A stretch of 64,000 nt of DNA from Lasiosphaeria ovina (taxonomy: Eukaryota > Ascomycota > Sordariomycetes > Sordariales > Lasiosphaeriaceae). The stretch spans positions 2,433,001 to 2,497,000 of the forward strand of contig JAULSN010000005.1 of NCBI GenBank assembly GCA_033439765.1, given 5' to 3'. The notes beneath the pieces are model-generated. The model saw only the letters and a list, made by a program, of their open reading frames with translations. It ran no database searches and was not told the origin of the DNA. Made by a program: the position numbers and the translations under genes. This document shows, one piece after another, positions 35,501 to 47,854 of this stretch; position 1 is the stretch's first letter; each line of letters begins with the position of its first letter.

Positions 35501-35826
35501 TATCACAAACGCACCCGCACGAGGCCGTCCTGTCGCCGGGCGACGTGCTGTACCTGCCGCCGCTGTGGCCGCACACGGCTACCACTGTGGGTGGTGGTAG
35601 TGGCGGCGGTGAGACAAGCATCGCGGTCAACGTCTTCTTCAGAGACCTCGACGGCGGCGTCTATGCGCCGGGCCGCGACGTCTACGGCAACCGCGACCTG
35701 GCCGCGTACGAGAAGGGCCGCCAGGACATCGCCCGCGTCGCCGCCAGCTTCCAGAGGCTGCCGCCCGCCGCGAGGCAGTTCTATCTCCTGAGGCTGGCCG
35801 ACGAGCTCCGCCGGAAGGCCCAGTGA
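31867..35826 (+). CDS. PPM2: tRNA wybutosine-synthesizing protein 4 (LCM methyltransferase, Kelch, JmjC-like)
   Basis: Seven exons: 31867-31965, 32026-32258, 32370-32767, 32923-34025, 34100-34837, 34965-35255 and 35335-35826, encoding 1117 residues. The protein performs the final methylation and methoxycarbonylation that turn yW-72 into wybutosine at position 37 of tRNA-Phe. The N-terminal leucine-carboxyl-methyltransferase-type domain has its SAM motif LGCGSD at about 107-112. A Kelch-like beta-propeller follows (about 340-740; repeats such as MCHSLTDLGGGHGVLLAGGR). The C-terminal JmjC-like domain has the metal-ligand pair His952-Asp954 (WLHYD) and a second His1034 (LWPHTA). Residues 164-174 are a run of 11 glutamines inside the methyltransferase domain. 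Most introns are GT-AG with usual signals; the last acceptor is AAG rather than CAG or TAG. The neighbour is the phosphate carrier, with no functional link visible. Confidence 0.93.
32527..32559 (+). repeat. CAA repeat encoding 11 glutamines in TYW4
   Basis: Ten CAA codons then CAG within exon 3. It is in frame and length changes would not alter the frame. Confidence 0.93.
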
Positions 35827-37018
35827 AGGTCCCATCCTGTGCCATCCCTCGAGCCGACGTCGTGGTGTGTGGAGAGAGGCAGAGTCAGGCGGTGGGGAAT
35901 AGGGGGAGGGGGGAGGAAGCATGGCCGGTCCTGGCTAGGTCCGCGGCTGGCCCTGGAGGGTGTTATATACTCCCGTGAGAGTCAACACGGCGTGGGCACA
36001 GCAACCGTCGCGGTTGTCGGTGCTATTTCGCCCGTCACCCCTGGGTCTGCCCCTGATCCAAATACATGTCAGGGTTAGGGTTTAGCGTGCATGGCTGGAA
36101 GTCGCGAACTTGGGTCTGCGATGACCCGCGCGGTCAACTTGTCGAGAGTCGTTTTGCTTCTCGAAACCACGAATGCCTAGACCTAGATGAAGCAAGCTGA
36201 GTCGGATTAGTGCGGCCTCTGGGGACGAATCGACGTTTTGTGTTTCGCGTCGGGTCGTCTTGAAATTCTTCACCGTTGCGTGCATTGTCTCGTCTTTGTC
36301 ATCAGCGAGCCGGTTCCGTTTTCCACTGGGCCGAACGGCACACGCCACGCCACGGCGAGTCAGCCATCGAATCGAGGCACATGCGGGAACCCGCCAATCT
36401 GACAGGCCCGCCCCCTTGAGCTCTGAAGGGTCCACGCCGTATTTTGCGACGAGTTTCTGTCTGCGATGGGCCAACAAAGAGCCAGCCAATCCAGGTCGCG
36501 CCGCACCGCACCGTAGAAAAATCGGGGCAAATATGTACGCATCGCCAAGTTAATATACAGTATTTCGCTGCGCAAAATGCTGCACATGTTTGGATTTACA
36601 TGCTGCGCGTCTTGGTCTTTGTCTGCGCACGATGGATTGAATACCGTAATTACCGTGACTAATTCTGTCCGTACTATGTATTCACACCCCCGGGGATTGA
36701 GCGGTTTATCTCCGGGTTGCCGTGTACGGTAGGATGTGGTCTGTGCTTTGATACAGACTCCATACTTACCCGGGATTTACCGGCAAACATTTTTTTAATC
36801 TTTTCCCGGGAGCCACCTTCGCTGCAGCGCTCCGTTTTTGCAAAAAGGCTCATCGCCAACAAACCTAACCTAATCTCCAAACCTCCCTCCGCGCATCAAC
36901 AACCTAATAAGTCTTCCATTGACTCTCCATTCCATTCTCTCTCGTACCTTCCGCGAGAGTCAACAAGACACCACCCCACTCAATTCTTTTTCTGCATCGG
37001 GCGCGCACACTCGGCACA
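35827..37018. other. Spacer and promoter of the phosphate carrier gene
   Basis: Contains CCTAGACCTAGATG at 36176-36189. The last 150 bases before the phosphate carrier start are rich in C and T, the usual leader composition of highly expressed fungal genes. No gene is recognised. Confidence 0.5.
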
Positions 37019-38184
37019 ATGGCCAGTTCAACAGGATCCCCCAAGGTCGACGCCGCCGTCCAGAAGGTCCTCACGGCCGTCCCCTCCAACCCGACCGGCA
37101 TCGATCTCTACTCCAGATTCGCCCTCGCCGGTGCCCTGTGCTGCTCTGTCACCCACGGCAGTCTCACGCCCGTTGATGTGTATGTCGAGCCTCTCGTGCC
37201 CTGAGCCTCCAGAGTGCCCCGTTGCGACCGCTAACCGAATCCCCCCCCCCATTGCAGCGTCAAGACCCGCATCCAGCTCGACCCGGCAAAGTACAACACC
37301 GGCCTGGTCGGTGGCTTCAAGAAGGTCGTTCAGAGCGAGGGATGGCTCGCGCTGCTCACCGGCGCCGGCCCGACTTTCGCCGGATACTTCCTGCAGGGCG
37401 CCTTCAAGTTCGGCGGGTACGAGTTCTTCAAGGCCCAGGCTGTCAACAACCTTGGCTACGAGACCGCCTCCAAGAACCGGACCGCCGTCTACCTCGCTTC
37501 GGCCGCCTCGGCCGAGTTCTTCGCCTCCATCGCCCTCTGCCCCCTCGAGGCCACCCGTATCCGCCTCGTCTCTGACCCCACCTACGCCAACGGCCTGATC
37601 GGCGGCTTCTCCAAGATCTTCCGCACCGAGGGTCTCGGCGCCTTCTACGCCGGATTCGGGCCCATTCTCTTCAAGCAGTAAGTTTGACAGTGCCTTGACT
37701 ATCGTCAGAGGCTTGGATGGAATGCTCATGGATTTTACTCTCAGGATCCCGTACACCATGGCCAAGTTCGTCGTCTACGAGAAGGTCGCCGAGGCTGCCT
37801 TCCGCCGCTTCCCCAAGGAGACCCTCTCGGACCCCATGCAGACGGTTGTCAACCTCGGCAGCGGTCTGATTGCCGGTTTCGCCGCCGCCATCGTGTCGCA
37901 GCCCGCCGACACCATGCTCAGCAAGATCAACAAGACCAAGGGCGCGCCCGGCGAGGGCACCGTCACCCGCCTGATCAAGATCGGCCGCGAGCTCGGCCTC
38001 CGCGGCTCGTACGCCGGCATCGGCGCCCGTCTCTTCATGGTCGGCACCCTGACTGCTGGCCAGTTCGCCATCTATGGTGAGTTTTCCTCTTCCCCTCTTT
38101 GCGCTCCAGGCTAAACTGACGACAAAACCAGGCGACGTCAAGAAGTTATTGAACGCGACCGGCGGTACCGAGATTGGCAAATAA
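37019..38184 (+). CDS. MIR1: Mitochondrial phosphate carrier
   Basis: Four exons, 37019-37179, 37258-37677, 37745-38076 and 38132-38184, give 321 residues (yeast Mir1 is 311). It carries phosphate with protons across the inner mitochondrial membrane to supply ATP synthase. The three mitochondrial-carrier repeats are visible, each with its P-x-D/E-x-x-K/R-type motif: [14 protein letters not shown] at about 51, [14 protein letters not shown] at about 150 and [12 protein letters not shown] at about 245. All introns are GT-AG with good phase. The start context is CACAATGG. The short last exon encodes the tail ending TEIGK. PIC2-type carriers are close relatives, so the exact orthologue name is slightly less certain than the function. 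Confidence 0.94.
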
Positions 38185-39799
38185 TTGCGCAGAGTCGATG
38201 GACTCGTAATGGAGACGGTGACGACGGGGAGGGTTGTGGTGACGGCGAGTAGAGCGTTGGGTCTTCAAACGGGGGGTTTTTACCGAGCTCCTATTTCTGG
38301 CTTGCACCATTTTCAAAGGCACGCGCGGGGGTTTCTTCTCCTGACGGGGAAGTCTTATGGGGGGCTTTTTGCTAAGCCCTCCCTCTTTACCTAGGTCCCG
38401 GGCTGTGTGGTCTTGCCAGCATTTCTTCTGGTGTGCGGGCGTGCGTGAGTGTGTGTGTGTCTGTATGGGGATTTCTTGGGTCTCCTTTTTTTGTTGTCTG
38501 TCTGTGTGTTGTGCTGCGTAGTGTTTTGTCTCGGCGAGATGCTTTTTTTGCACATAGAGCATAGAGAAAGAGAGCACTGGGGCAAAATCGCATCCTGACA
38601 TCGATCAGGTTAGCTGTATAATAGTCCCAATTCATCCCTTTTAGAAGAGTCACATATTCTGTCTGTCTGTTTACCTACCTGGCGTTCTGTTTGTTCAGTT
38701 GTTGGCTTGCCCATCTGTTTATTGGCCTGCACTAATGGCGGCAGACTGGCGTTTAAGAATGGCAGCATATTTTGAGAGGGTTTTACGATCTTGGGGTGAG
38801 GGTGAGGGTGAGGGAGGGATGGTTGTATGGGCAGTGTAGAAATCTCGGATTGCCGTTTTAGGGGTGGGCCGATGGATCGGGGAAGATGGCACGACGGCTT
38901 CGTTCACGACTACCTTACCTTACTTGGGTAGGTATCACTTTCAATCTCAGACTGGAGATACGTCAACTCCTATCTCCATTGGTTGCCCTCGATCGAGTTT
39001 GCTTCCATGTTCGACTGTTGCCTTGGACCCACTCGGCTTCAGAGATAAATCGACCTTTCCTTGGGGGGGGGGGGGGGCATCACAGGGGCGAACGTGGACA
39101 TGGATTATTCAAAGAAAAGAAAAGAAAATTACTTGTAGCCTATGCACGAAACGAAGATCAGATCCTCTGCTCTTTAGTCTTGATCTCTTTGTTTAGCTGG
39201 TTGGGTTGGTAGTTGATGTAACGCGAAGAAGGAATATTCATACGGAGTCTCTATTACTCGAGTGGCCGTCGGTCCATTGGGCAAAGTAAATGGCGTGAAT
39301 GTTATGACGTACCTACAGAGGAAAAATCATGTCCTTGTACGATAGATAGATACCGTTCTAATGCAAGCTGTATGCTGGAGGTTTACGGATTCCTCCATTA
39401 CAGCCTCGCCGTGTCAAGACCAATTACGCAACCAAATAAATATGTAGATACCTAACGTTTGTGCTTCGCATCTCGGCTTTTGTGCTAAACGAGATGGACT
39501 ACGTACGTCATGGGAAGAATAAGGATTACGTTCAACGTTTTGGGAAATCGGCCAAGAAGAGCCTTTAAGGCCTTGAAAGCAGGGAGATAGATACGACTCT
39601 GGGAATCTATACCAGGAGGTCCAAGAGTTACCGCGTCTCTTTGACAAAAACAATTTGGGCGAGACACATAGCACCGAGGTCTTTCGGATTACCAGCCCCT
39701 CCGGCACATCCTCCGAAACACCAGTAGACCGAAAGTGTCCCGCTAGAGATGCCCTTTTTTTGTTTCCATGGCAAGGAGCCGGCTACAGGCTCCGCGCGG
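38185..39799. other. Intergenic region downstream of the phosphate carrier
   Basis: Holds GTGT-rich sequence near 38443-38460, GGGTGA repeats near 38796-38812, a run of about 15 G at 39063-39077, and scattered TACC/GTAG motifs. I see no coding sequence. Confidence 0.5.
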
Positions 39800-41118
39800 T
39801 CATCCTTGCGCACTCACCGTGGTCGAGTCTCGTTTGTTCGATGATCCCGAGGGCTCAGCAGCCGGCGCGCCGGCGACCCCCTCACACTCTCGGTTCTCAA
39901 GGCCCTCGAGCCTGGCAGTCAAGTCCCTGACCGCCGTCTTGAGCTGGGAAACTTGCCTGGCGTATGCTTGGGCCAGGGTGCTAATGCTCCTCTCGCACCA
40001 GCGAACCCGCGCTTCGATTGTCTCGGGTCCCTCCTCCTCGTCATCGGAGATCTCCTCGTCCTCATCAATGGCTGTGCCTGGGTGATGGTTCTGGCCGGGC
40101 GGCGTTGCCTTTCTCGTGCGTGTCAGTGTCCATGATTGTTCTCTCTTGAGGTTTCGGGGGCCCCGGCACCTACTACTAGAGGGTGGAGAAGAAGCGCGTT
40201 TGCTTGCGGATCAAAGTTGAATGTGTACGAAACCGCGTGGCTCTCTTGGGTACCACCAAGCTTGAGAGGGTAGAAGGGGATGTGCGAGTGCTGGTGCCGC
40301 CTGAGGAAGTCTGCGGCCCGGTCAGGGGAGGCGCGGCTCGTGTGTCTGTTGATGTGGTGCATTGCCGATGCGTAAAGCGACATGGCACTCTTGAACGGGC
40401 CATGGCTTCGACGAATGCCGAAATCTCTCTTGAAGAGAGCAAACCGGACTTGGTCGATGTCGACGGGTTTGTCGTCGTCGCCGCCTTCTTCGTCGTCGTC
40501 ATCGCCTTCGTCGTCGTCGTATTTATGACACACTGTGGCCCAGTAAGTGGTTTGATTGCGGCCCCCCCATTTTAGGATATCCCCCCAGAAGGACCCAGTG
40601 CCTCCTGTCGGATTGAGTATTGGGTGGTGCTCCCTCCCGTAAAGAGCCAGGGTCGTGTATGTCTCGGGAGCTTCACACGCCTCTCTGAGATCGATAGCGA
40701 TATCCGTACTGCCAAGGACAGAATACAAGACGCCCCTGAGTCCGTCCCCGTCTTTGACGGTGGCAATTCGGATATCCATACCAGTAATGAAGAATATATT
40801 ATTTATTTGGTTCGGCACGTAAGTGCGCGAAAAGCGTTCACTAAGCTCCTGATAATCCCCGGGCTCTAGAGGCGGACGATAGTACTCTCTACCCAGGTAG
40901 AGATAGGTGCAGAACTTGCTGATGAACGTGGCATAGTTGGACAGCTGGCGGAGTTGTCTGACGTAGCTTGCCGGGGTGGAGATGATCTGGCCCGATATGT
41001 CAACAAAGACAAGACCATCAGCATCACTAAGGCCCGTGTTGTCGACGTTGCCAAAGACATCGCATGTTCTCCCCTCTTCGTCTTTCCAAATCCACCTGTA
41101 AGACTCGGACGCGGCCAT
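39800..41118 (-). CDS. Uncharacterised protein, possibly with a spliced coiled-coil C-terminus
   Basis: The main frame starts at ATG 41118 and stays open to a TGA at 40123 (331 residues if unspliced). I do not recognise the domain; visible marks are WIWKDEEGRTCDVFGN near the start and an acidic patch DDDEGDDDDEEGGDDDK in the middle. Downstream, in another frame, 39800-40077 reads as a coding-like acidic then coiled-coil segment (DEDEEISDDEEEGPETIEAR, then WCERSISTLAQAYARQ). A 92-base intron with donor G|GTGCCG at 40169, a CTGAC branch-like site and acceptor CCCAG at 40078 would join them in phase to make 408 residues. The donor is weak, so the simple stop at 40123 remains possible. The frame also stays open upstream of 41118; a mini-exon ATG at 41246 before GTGAGC could extend it. 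Confidence 0.5.
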
Positions 41119-41224
41119 GGCGTGTTCGGGCGAAGCATGCGGGCCGAGCCCGGCATCCCCCTGCGTAATCAACGGGGAAGGGATAGTCTAATGTGACCGT
41201 TAGTTCGTTACCTCGTGATGCCAT

Positions 41225-41643
41225 GTTTGGGACAGGGGCTCACCATCTTTGCGTCCCTCTAGCGCCGAAACGTCGCGACAGGAAAGCTGCGGCGGTGATT
41301 GACACTGGAGGGCTTTAGAATACAGAATGCGGCGAGTGTGTGATGGAGAGCTGCGAGCCTGGGGTGTCGTTAAGACACACCAAGTTTGATTGCCGGGAAT
41401 CGTCAGAGGAAAAAGAGAAGAGAAGACCGAATGTCTGGTTGGTGGACTGTTAACAACCTTTTATGTGTTCCAGGCGAAAACTTTGATCTTGCATGGCGGC
41501 GGTAAGGTTCGTGAGCCGGTCGGTTGGTTTGACTCTGTCGGAGAGCACCGTTTAACTGTTTGACGATTTGCTGTACCTCGGCAAATGCTCAAACATGTTT
41601 CCCATCCAGATCCCTACGCTATGCACGCAGATATCCTCCTCAT
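41225..41643. other. Spacer between the uncharacterised gene and RTP1
   Basis: About 420 bases with no gene seen. It must hold the promoter of the gene to its left and the 3' UTR of RTP1. Confidence 0.5.
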
Positions 41644-44425
41644 TCAAATCTCTTCGATTCTCGGCCGGAAACTGGCACTCGCACTCAGAAATGACGCGAT
41701 CTTGTCGGGGTCGACCGTCAAGCCAGCCAGCTTCATCCGGCCTGCGCCATGGTTCCCGGGCGTCTCGGCGGGCACCAAGCCGGCCATCTGCCAGTTGTCG
41801 AGGCTCTCGACGACGTCCCTGGCGTGCTGCTGCACGAGGCCGTCGTTGTCCGTGTCGGCGACGTAGCGCAGCGTGCGCGCGACGTCGTCCTGCGCGGCGA
41901 GGCCGAACCCGAACCCGAGACGCCGGCCGGCCTGCTTCGCCGAGTCCAGCGCCCGCACGAAGCTCATGACTAACAGTATGGCCGCCCGCCTCAGGATGCC
42001 CTTCTCCGGGTCCCGCTCCAGCTGCAGCGTGCTGACGCACAGGTCGACGGCCGCCGACACCAGCGAGGGCCCCAGCCCCGCGATGTTGGTCTCCATGACG
42101 CTGCCCAGGACCGAGAGCGCCGACGCGCGGATGCGCACGTCCTCGGCGCCACGCTTGCTCTCCCAGCCCTCGACAATCTGAGCAAGGATTTCCGTCCGTG
42201 CCTTTTCCTCGGCTGTGGTTTCGTCGCTGAGGTCGGGCACCTCGCCCTCCCAGGCGTCCTCGGCTTCTTGGTGCCTCATCTTGCGCTGCCGCTCCTCTCG
42301 GGCTTGCTTTGCCTCTGTCTTTGGCCGGTGGCCCCGCCGGCTGGCTACGGAGAGAAGAGCTTCGCCCACTTGCTGTGCCGTCCCACCCGAAAATGTCTCT
42401 CCCAGCCGCTCAGTCACCTGGAGAAGAGCTTCGCCGAAGCGCAGCCGCGAGTCGACCGACTCTGTCTCCTTGGGATCCACAAAGTGATCAATGAGCTCCT
42501 TGGTTACTGATTCCGGATGCCGGCTCGCGAGGAGTGTGAAGATCTTGATGACTTGGAGGTTGATGTAGTCCTCAGCGTCGCTCATGAGAGACGACATGAG
42601 CACAATGATTCCCGGGATATCTAATACCGGGCTGTGCGACACTATGAGGCTCGAGATCAGATTAAGGCCCTCCATCCTGACGGGCGGAGGCGAGTCCGGC
42701 TGTGTTATGTACGATCTCGCCAAAGTATATGTCTTGCGGTCCTCAATCTGGCGGCTGGTCGGGGCAGCTGTGCTCCCGACATCCGGGTCGATCTCGTCAC
42801 GGTACGTGAGCAAGAGCCCTAGGTTATTGGCGGTTCTAGAGATGTTGATATCGTCCCTCTTGGACAGTTTATCCAACGACGACTCAATAATTCCAAGGAC
42901 CTGTGGGTCCAGCCTGGATTTTTGGAAACCCGGGACGGTGACGACCATGTTTACCAGACTAAGGGCTACTCCGTTCATGTCGTTGTCGTCCTCGGGCGCA
43001 TCCGCAGACGTGAGCAGCACCTGGCTGGCTAGCTCGAGGATGTGTCTGGGTTGGCTGGCAAGCTTCTCGGAGAACTTGTCCATCATGGCCTGAAGCACCT
43101 TGACCTCGGATATTTGCACCATCGGGTTTGGCTCGCTAACCGTTTCTTGCCTGACCGCGATGTCGCCCGGCCTCGACTTCTGCGCTGACTTCAGCCATCG
43201 TCCGAGCAGGTCGACAAAGGCAGTGGAAATATCGGCGTCGGAAAATGCCGAAATAATAAGCTCTAAGAGCCTGGGGACGCGTTCCTCGATTTCTTGCAAC
43301 ATGACTTGGGGCACTCCCCCGTTGAGACTCGTTCCTAACTGCTTCGCATCCACAATGTGAACTTGTCCTTGCCCTTGTCCGGTTGTCTTGTAGAGCCATT
43401 CTGGACTGTGCTTATCCCAGCCGCCAACGTAGCCCAGGTTTTGAACCAAGGGCAACAGTGTGTCGGGTGAGGAGACTAATCTCAGGTGGATTTTCAAAAG
43501 CTCTAGCGCGGGTGTGCAGACCGCTTCGCTGAGAGATGGGGAGGGTTGGTGCAACGAGGAAAGTGCCCACAGGGGCAGGAGTAACGGAGACAGCAGCCGC
43601 TTACACAGACCCGGGTTAGGATGGGAGACAACCAGCGAGTGTAAGCGGCGAATAGCTGTGACTAGGTCATTGTGCGCGACAAGGACCTTCTCTCGACTAA
43701 GATCGACGACCTCGTCCTCCCCAACACCTGTCGTGTTGGTACCAAGGCCGGAGGGAGGCGGCTTGATACGAGTGAGCATGGGCTCGGCCAGATATCTCCA
43801 TCCCGGAGTACCGGGGGCGCCGGTGGCCTTGCGACCCAAGATGCCGAATCCGATAATGTACGAGACGACCTTGGTCAGCTCTGGGCCATCAGTGCCGTCG
43901 AGCAGCTCCAGCATCTCCGACGAGATTCCCGTATACCACTTCTCGGGCGTCACCGACGCGGGGGGGGCAGCTATCAGCTGGGTGGCCATCTTGAGAGCCT
44001 CCTGGGTGATGTTTGCGCCTCTCTTCTGAGGGACGGCGGCCTCGGAGACCTTGACGGTGCTGGAAGGGTGGACAGAGAAGACGAACTCCAGCGTGGCACG
44101 GACGCCGTCGGGACGCAGCGGCACCAGAGTCAGAATGTCTACCAGCTTGGCGCGGAGCCATTGCGGCACACTGCCAGGGCGCATCAAGATATTCAAAGCG
44201 GCCATGAGCGGCAGCGTCTTTGTCCTGGCGTGGCTGTCAGACAGATGCATTGGCGACGATGAACTAATCATGGATGACTTGCCTCTGCACCAAGTTGTTA
44301 AACTCGCGCTGCCCGCGCGCCCGCGACTCATCGCTTGCATCGGGGTTGTAGGCCCTGTTGCCCAAGTCAATGATGGCATCCATGAGCTTGTGGCGGCTCT
44401 GCTTGGCGGGCGGTGCTTGATCCAT
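41644..44425 (-). CDS. RTP1: RTP1/TANGO6-like protein (RNA polymerase II nuclear import)
   Basis: Two exons, 44425-44283 and 44233-41644, give 910 residues. The intron is 49 bases with a GC donor, AG|GCAAGT, and acceptor CTGACAG; it joins NNLVQ to SHARTKT in phase. The protein is an all-helical, HEAT/ARM-like repeat protein. The C-terminus (about 800-890, with LQLERDPEKGILRRAAILLV and a following LDNWQMAG) matches the RTP1 C-terminal domains shared with animal TANGO6/TMCO7. Yeast Rtp1 is a cytoplasmic factor needed for import of RNA polymerase II subunits. An acidic, Lys/Arg-rich linker (about 700-740) is present. The start at 44425 gives a plausible helical N-terminus (MDQAPPAKQSRHKLMDAIID); a longer upstream form is not excluded. 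Confidence 0.83.
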
Positions 44426-47400
44426 TGTGATACAAAATGAAGGAATAAACGTTATTTCGTGGAAACAGAAGCAAAGATCATGCTACTAGATACGGTAAAA
44501 CAAAGAGAGTCGTGCGCAAGGTATTCATAGGGAATAAATCCGGTGAAAGTCGACAGTCTCATCATGGCTGCGCGCATGCAAGTCAATCCATCCCGTGACC
44601 CCAGGGCAGGCACTGGAACATAGGAGTGAAGCCGGTGAATTGGCGAGGTTGTGGTGCGAAACAAGCTACTAGTCAACCCTGCACATAACGATCTGAGTCA
44701 TAACAATAAATTGACTAGAACAATAATTTCCCGTGACCCGCCCAAATTTGTATGGGGATAAGAATAAACCTGTCCTTTAAGTACGATTATCGTTAAAAAT
44801 TCTGCTTAGTAATACACATATATCGTTGATGTCAGACCCAAAATAAGCGCAATTGAGCCCCGTTAACGATTACACCCAGGGTAAGGCCCACTATCATTAT
44901 GTGCAGGGTTGACTGTACTTGTACTGTGTAGATGTGGGGCAATCGACGCACCAAACACAGGCCACCCAGCCCAGTCAGCCGTCCACTTATTAGAACGCGA
45001 CTCCCTGGGCAACGCGTCTTCTCTTCTTCTCCCTCACTTCTGTTCTCCAGAGCAGAAGCCATGCACCCAAATCCACACGAGTACACTCACAACGTCTGCA
45101 AAGACACGCCTCTTCCCAGCTTCCCGATTGGACCCTCGATCTCCAACCCGAGATGCAGCATCTTGTCCATACGCCCTCTCGAGTTACACAGCCAGAAACC
45201 ACCGCGCGTTTGACGCGTCCAAGTCCCAAGCCAAAACTGCTCTTTCGCTCGCCCACGGAAGAGTTCTCTCTTCCAACGCACGGCGCCTCCCCCACAGTAA
45301 TCCGTCCAACCGATTTTCTGCAAGGAATGCCTTCGCCGGCCGCGGCCGCGGGACTCGGGGCACCACAGCACGTCGCAGCTTCGGCTCCCGTATCGGGATA
45401 TTCGTTCCAAGCTTTTGCCGCGCCTGGGAAATTGCTGTGCGCCGTACCCGTGTCGTCGTCTCTCTAATGGGAGCACGGCACGGGCCAGTCTCGCGGTCGT
45501 GTATTGGTCTCGGAACTTAACCCTATGTTCGCCTTTGGTTCAAGCTTTGCGCATTTTTTTTTTTTTGTCCCTGACGAAAAAAAGGCATTCAAACCGTTCT
45601 TTTACGCCCGGATTCGAGCGAAGGGGGAACCCTCGGTCCACTGAAAAGTGGGCTAACACGGGGTCGACCCGGACAGCGACGAGGGCCGACAGGCGGGGAG
45701 AGCTCCAGACACCCCTCGTCTTTTTGGTTAGGGGTGGGCAAGGTCCCGGTCCCATGAGTCCACATGGTAAGCGCCTCTGGCCCGAGGCCACTCGTCAGGA
45801 TTGGGCTCTGGAGACGAGCACTCTGGTCACCATGGATAGCCCTGGAGATGTTTGGTGGCGGGAAGCTATGGGCTCGGCACGATACACCTGGCATTCGCTT
45901 TGCTACACGCCTGCCTTGGGCTGTCGGTTCTTCGGAGCGGCATCCCGCGGGGCAATGAGGGAGGGCGCGGCACTGGCTTCCTACGATCATCCTCGTCCTT
46001 TCTTCTCGTACTGTCTGGGGCAACTTCTCGCTAGAATCACGTCAGTGAGCGAGGGCCACCAGACCACACACGGAAATTTCGAGGATGATGATCACTCGGC
46101 CTTGCTGTCACGCTCTTGGACCCTCAAAGCCCCGGGCTTTCATCCCTGCGTGGTATCTAACCTTGTCTTGCTTCCCGCCGAACTCCTGGAGCCACGCTCT
46201 GGCTGCAGAGCCAAGCGTGTCGCACACTTGCGAGATCCGACCAGGCGCATTAGCCGGCCCTCGTAGGCCTTGTCCTACGAGCGGCAGGGCGCCAGGACCC
46301 CGTGTCTTTGCTTTTGAGCATTGGCACATTTCCTTTCGGCGAGCCAGAAATGGCACCGCCCGAAGACGACAGCACGGTTTTTTATGGATGTTTTAGTTCG
46401 TGCGGAATGCCCTCCTTGCGCGCCACTCTGGTGGCCTCCGGTGGAGAGGAATCACAAAACAAATCCCAGTTGGCAGTGCGATCACACGGAAAGACTTGGC
46501 TTGGGCTGGGCTAGTCACCCGCGGTGGCACCTCTGGTTGCCGAGTTTGGCAAGAGCTGCATTGAGGACGGTGGATTTCGGCTGGGGGTTTTCTCGGGTCG
46601 CGCGGGTTTTGGCAGCCTGTGAGCGTCGGGACGCGGGCGAATCTGGCTGGCTCGTTGAGAACCAATGCTTCGATCCTGGATGTCCTGGATGAAGGCGGCG
46701 GGGGGTGGGGCCGGTACCGGGACCCATCTCGAGTTGGTGTCAGAGCTCAGCGCTTGTCTGGTGCCGGATTCCTTCCCTCGACAGTTCGGATTCTGGGCTC
46801 TTGCGTGAGGGCTTTGCTGTTCGGGGCCAGCCACTTTGAAAGGGACAGGCCTTTGGGCAGGCGGTCCTGGTTGTCCTCTCACCAGAAATGGTGAGAGGGC
46901 AGCCCCTCTTTTTGAGGATAAGTCCCCCCTGCCCCAAAAGCAATGCCGTTTGTTGGGAATGCTAATACGTTGTCACAGGAGAGACAACGGATGCGACTCG
47001 ACTTGGCGTTATACAAATCGTATAAACGACCACTCTCGGAATGCTGCAGGGATAGGCCTCTCGAGGCATAAACCGGTAATTGTTCTGATCCCAACGCATG
47101 TCACCATTTCTGTGATTTCATCAAATATGATCGGTCCTGTTTGAGTCTGCGGAACTTGGCCCGTCCGCACATGCACTGACAGGCTGTCGAACAAGCCGGA
47201 ATTAATGATTCCCTCTGCGGAAGAGGCCAAGAGTCCATGAACTGTCCTACCCGCTGAGGGATGCGTGTGCACATGCCTGCATAGACCGGTATTATCTACT
47301 GTGCATACATGTTAAGCAGGATCCCACCTTGACTGGCGCAACGATCAACACCCATCACATGGATCATAATAATGGGTAGGGCTCCAACTTTTACCTTAGC

Positions 47401-47803
47401 TCCGATCAGATTAACAAGCTTTTCTTGGCATCGGTCGGGCTGAAGCTCAGCCATCGCTCGGTCAGCCAATGGAGCCGTAGGGCGCCGCACCAATCCGGTA
47501 ATGCTCCCTGACGTCACAGGGGCGACCCTGAGAAAAGATGGCATGGGCGAATCGCAGCAGCGGCCCCTATGCATCGACAGATGCACTAGCGGAAGGCCCG
47601 GGCCTCGCGGTTAGATTGTCATCCCTAGGTTATATGTATATACATACAAGAAAAAAAATAAAACGTGCCTTAATCTATCTGCTACCGTCGTAATGCCGTC
47701 CCAATTTGCCTTGTGCATCGTCGCCCATCCACTCCTTTCTGGGACCGTCCAAGCTAGGGACACAACCTCGTCCGTGAGGTCAACAACATAGGCAGGAAAT
47801 AAA
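44426..47803. other. Long intergenic region with no recognised gene
   Basis: Over 3 kb. The left part (44690-44830) is A/T-rich. Several 100-280-residue frames occur between 44900 and 46900 on both strands, but they overlap each other and resemble nothing I know. A run of T lies at about 45550-45565. Could hold a non-coding transcript. Confidence 0.45.
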
Positions 47804-47817
47804 ATGGTCTCCTCTCT

Positions 47818-47854
<37 letters not shown>

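Noticed and set aside
45415..46266. 283-residue plus-strand frame in the long spacer
   Set aside because: It begins at a non-ATG codon, has no recognisable domain and overlaps several similar frames.
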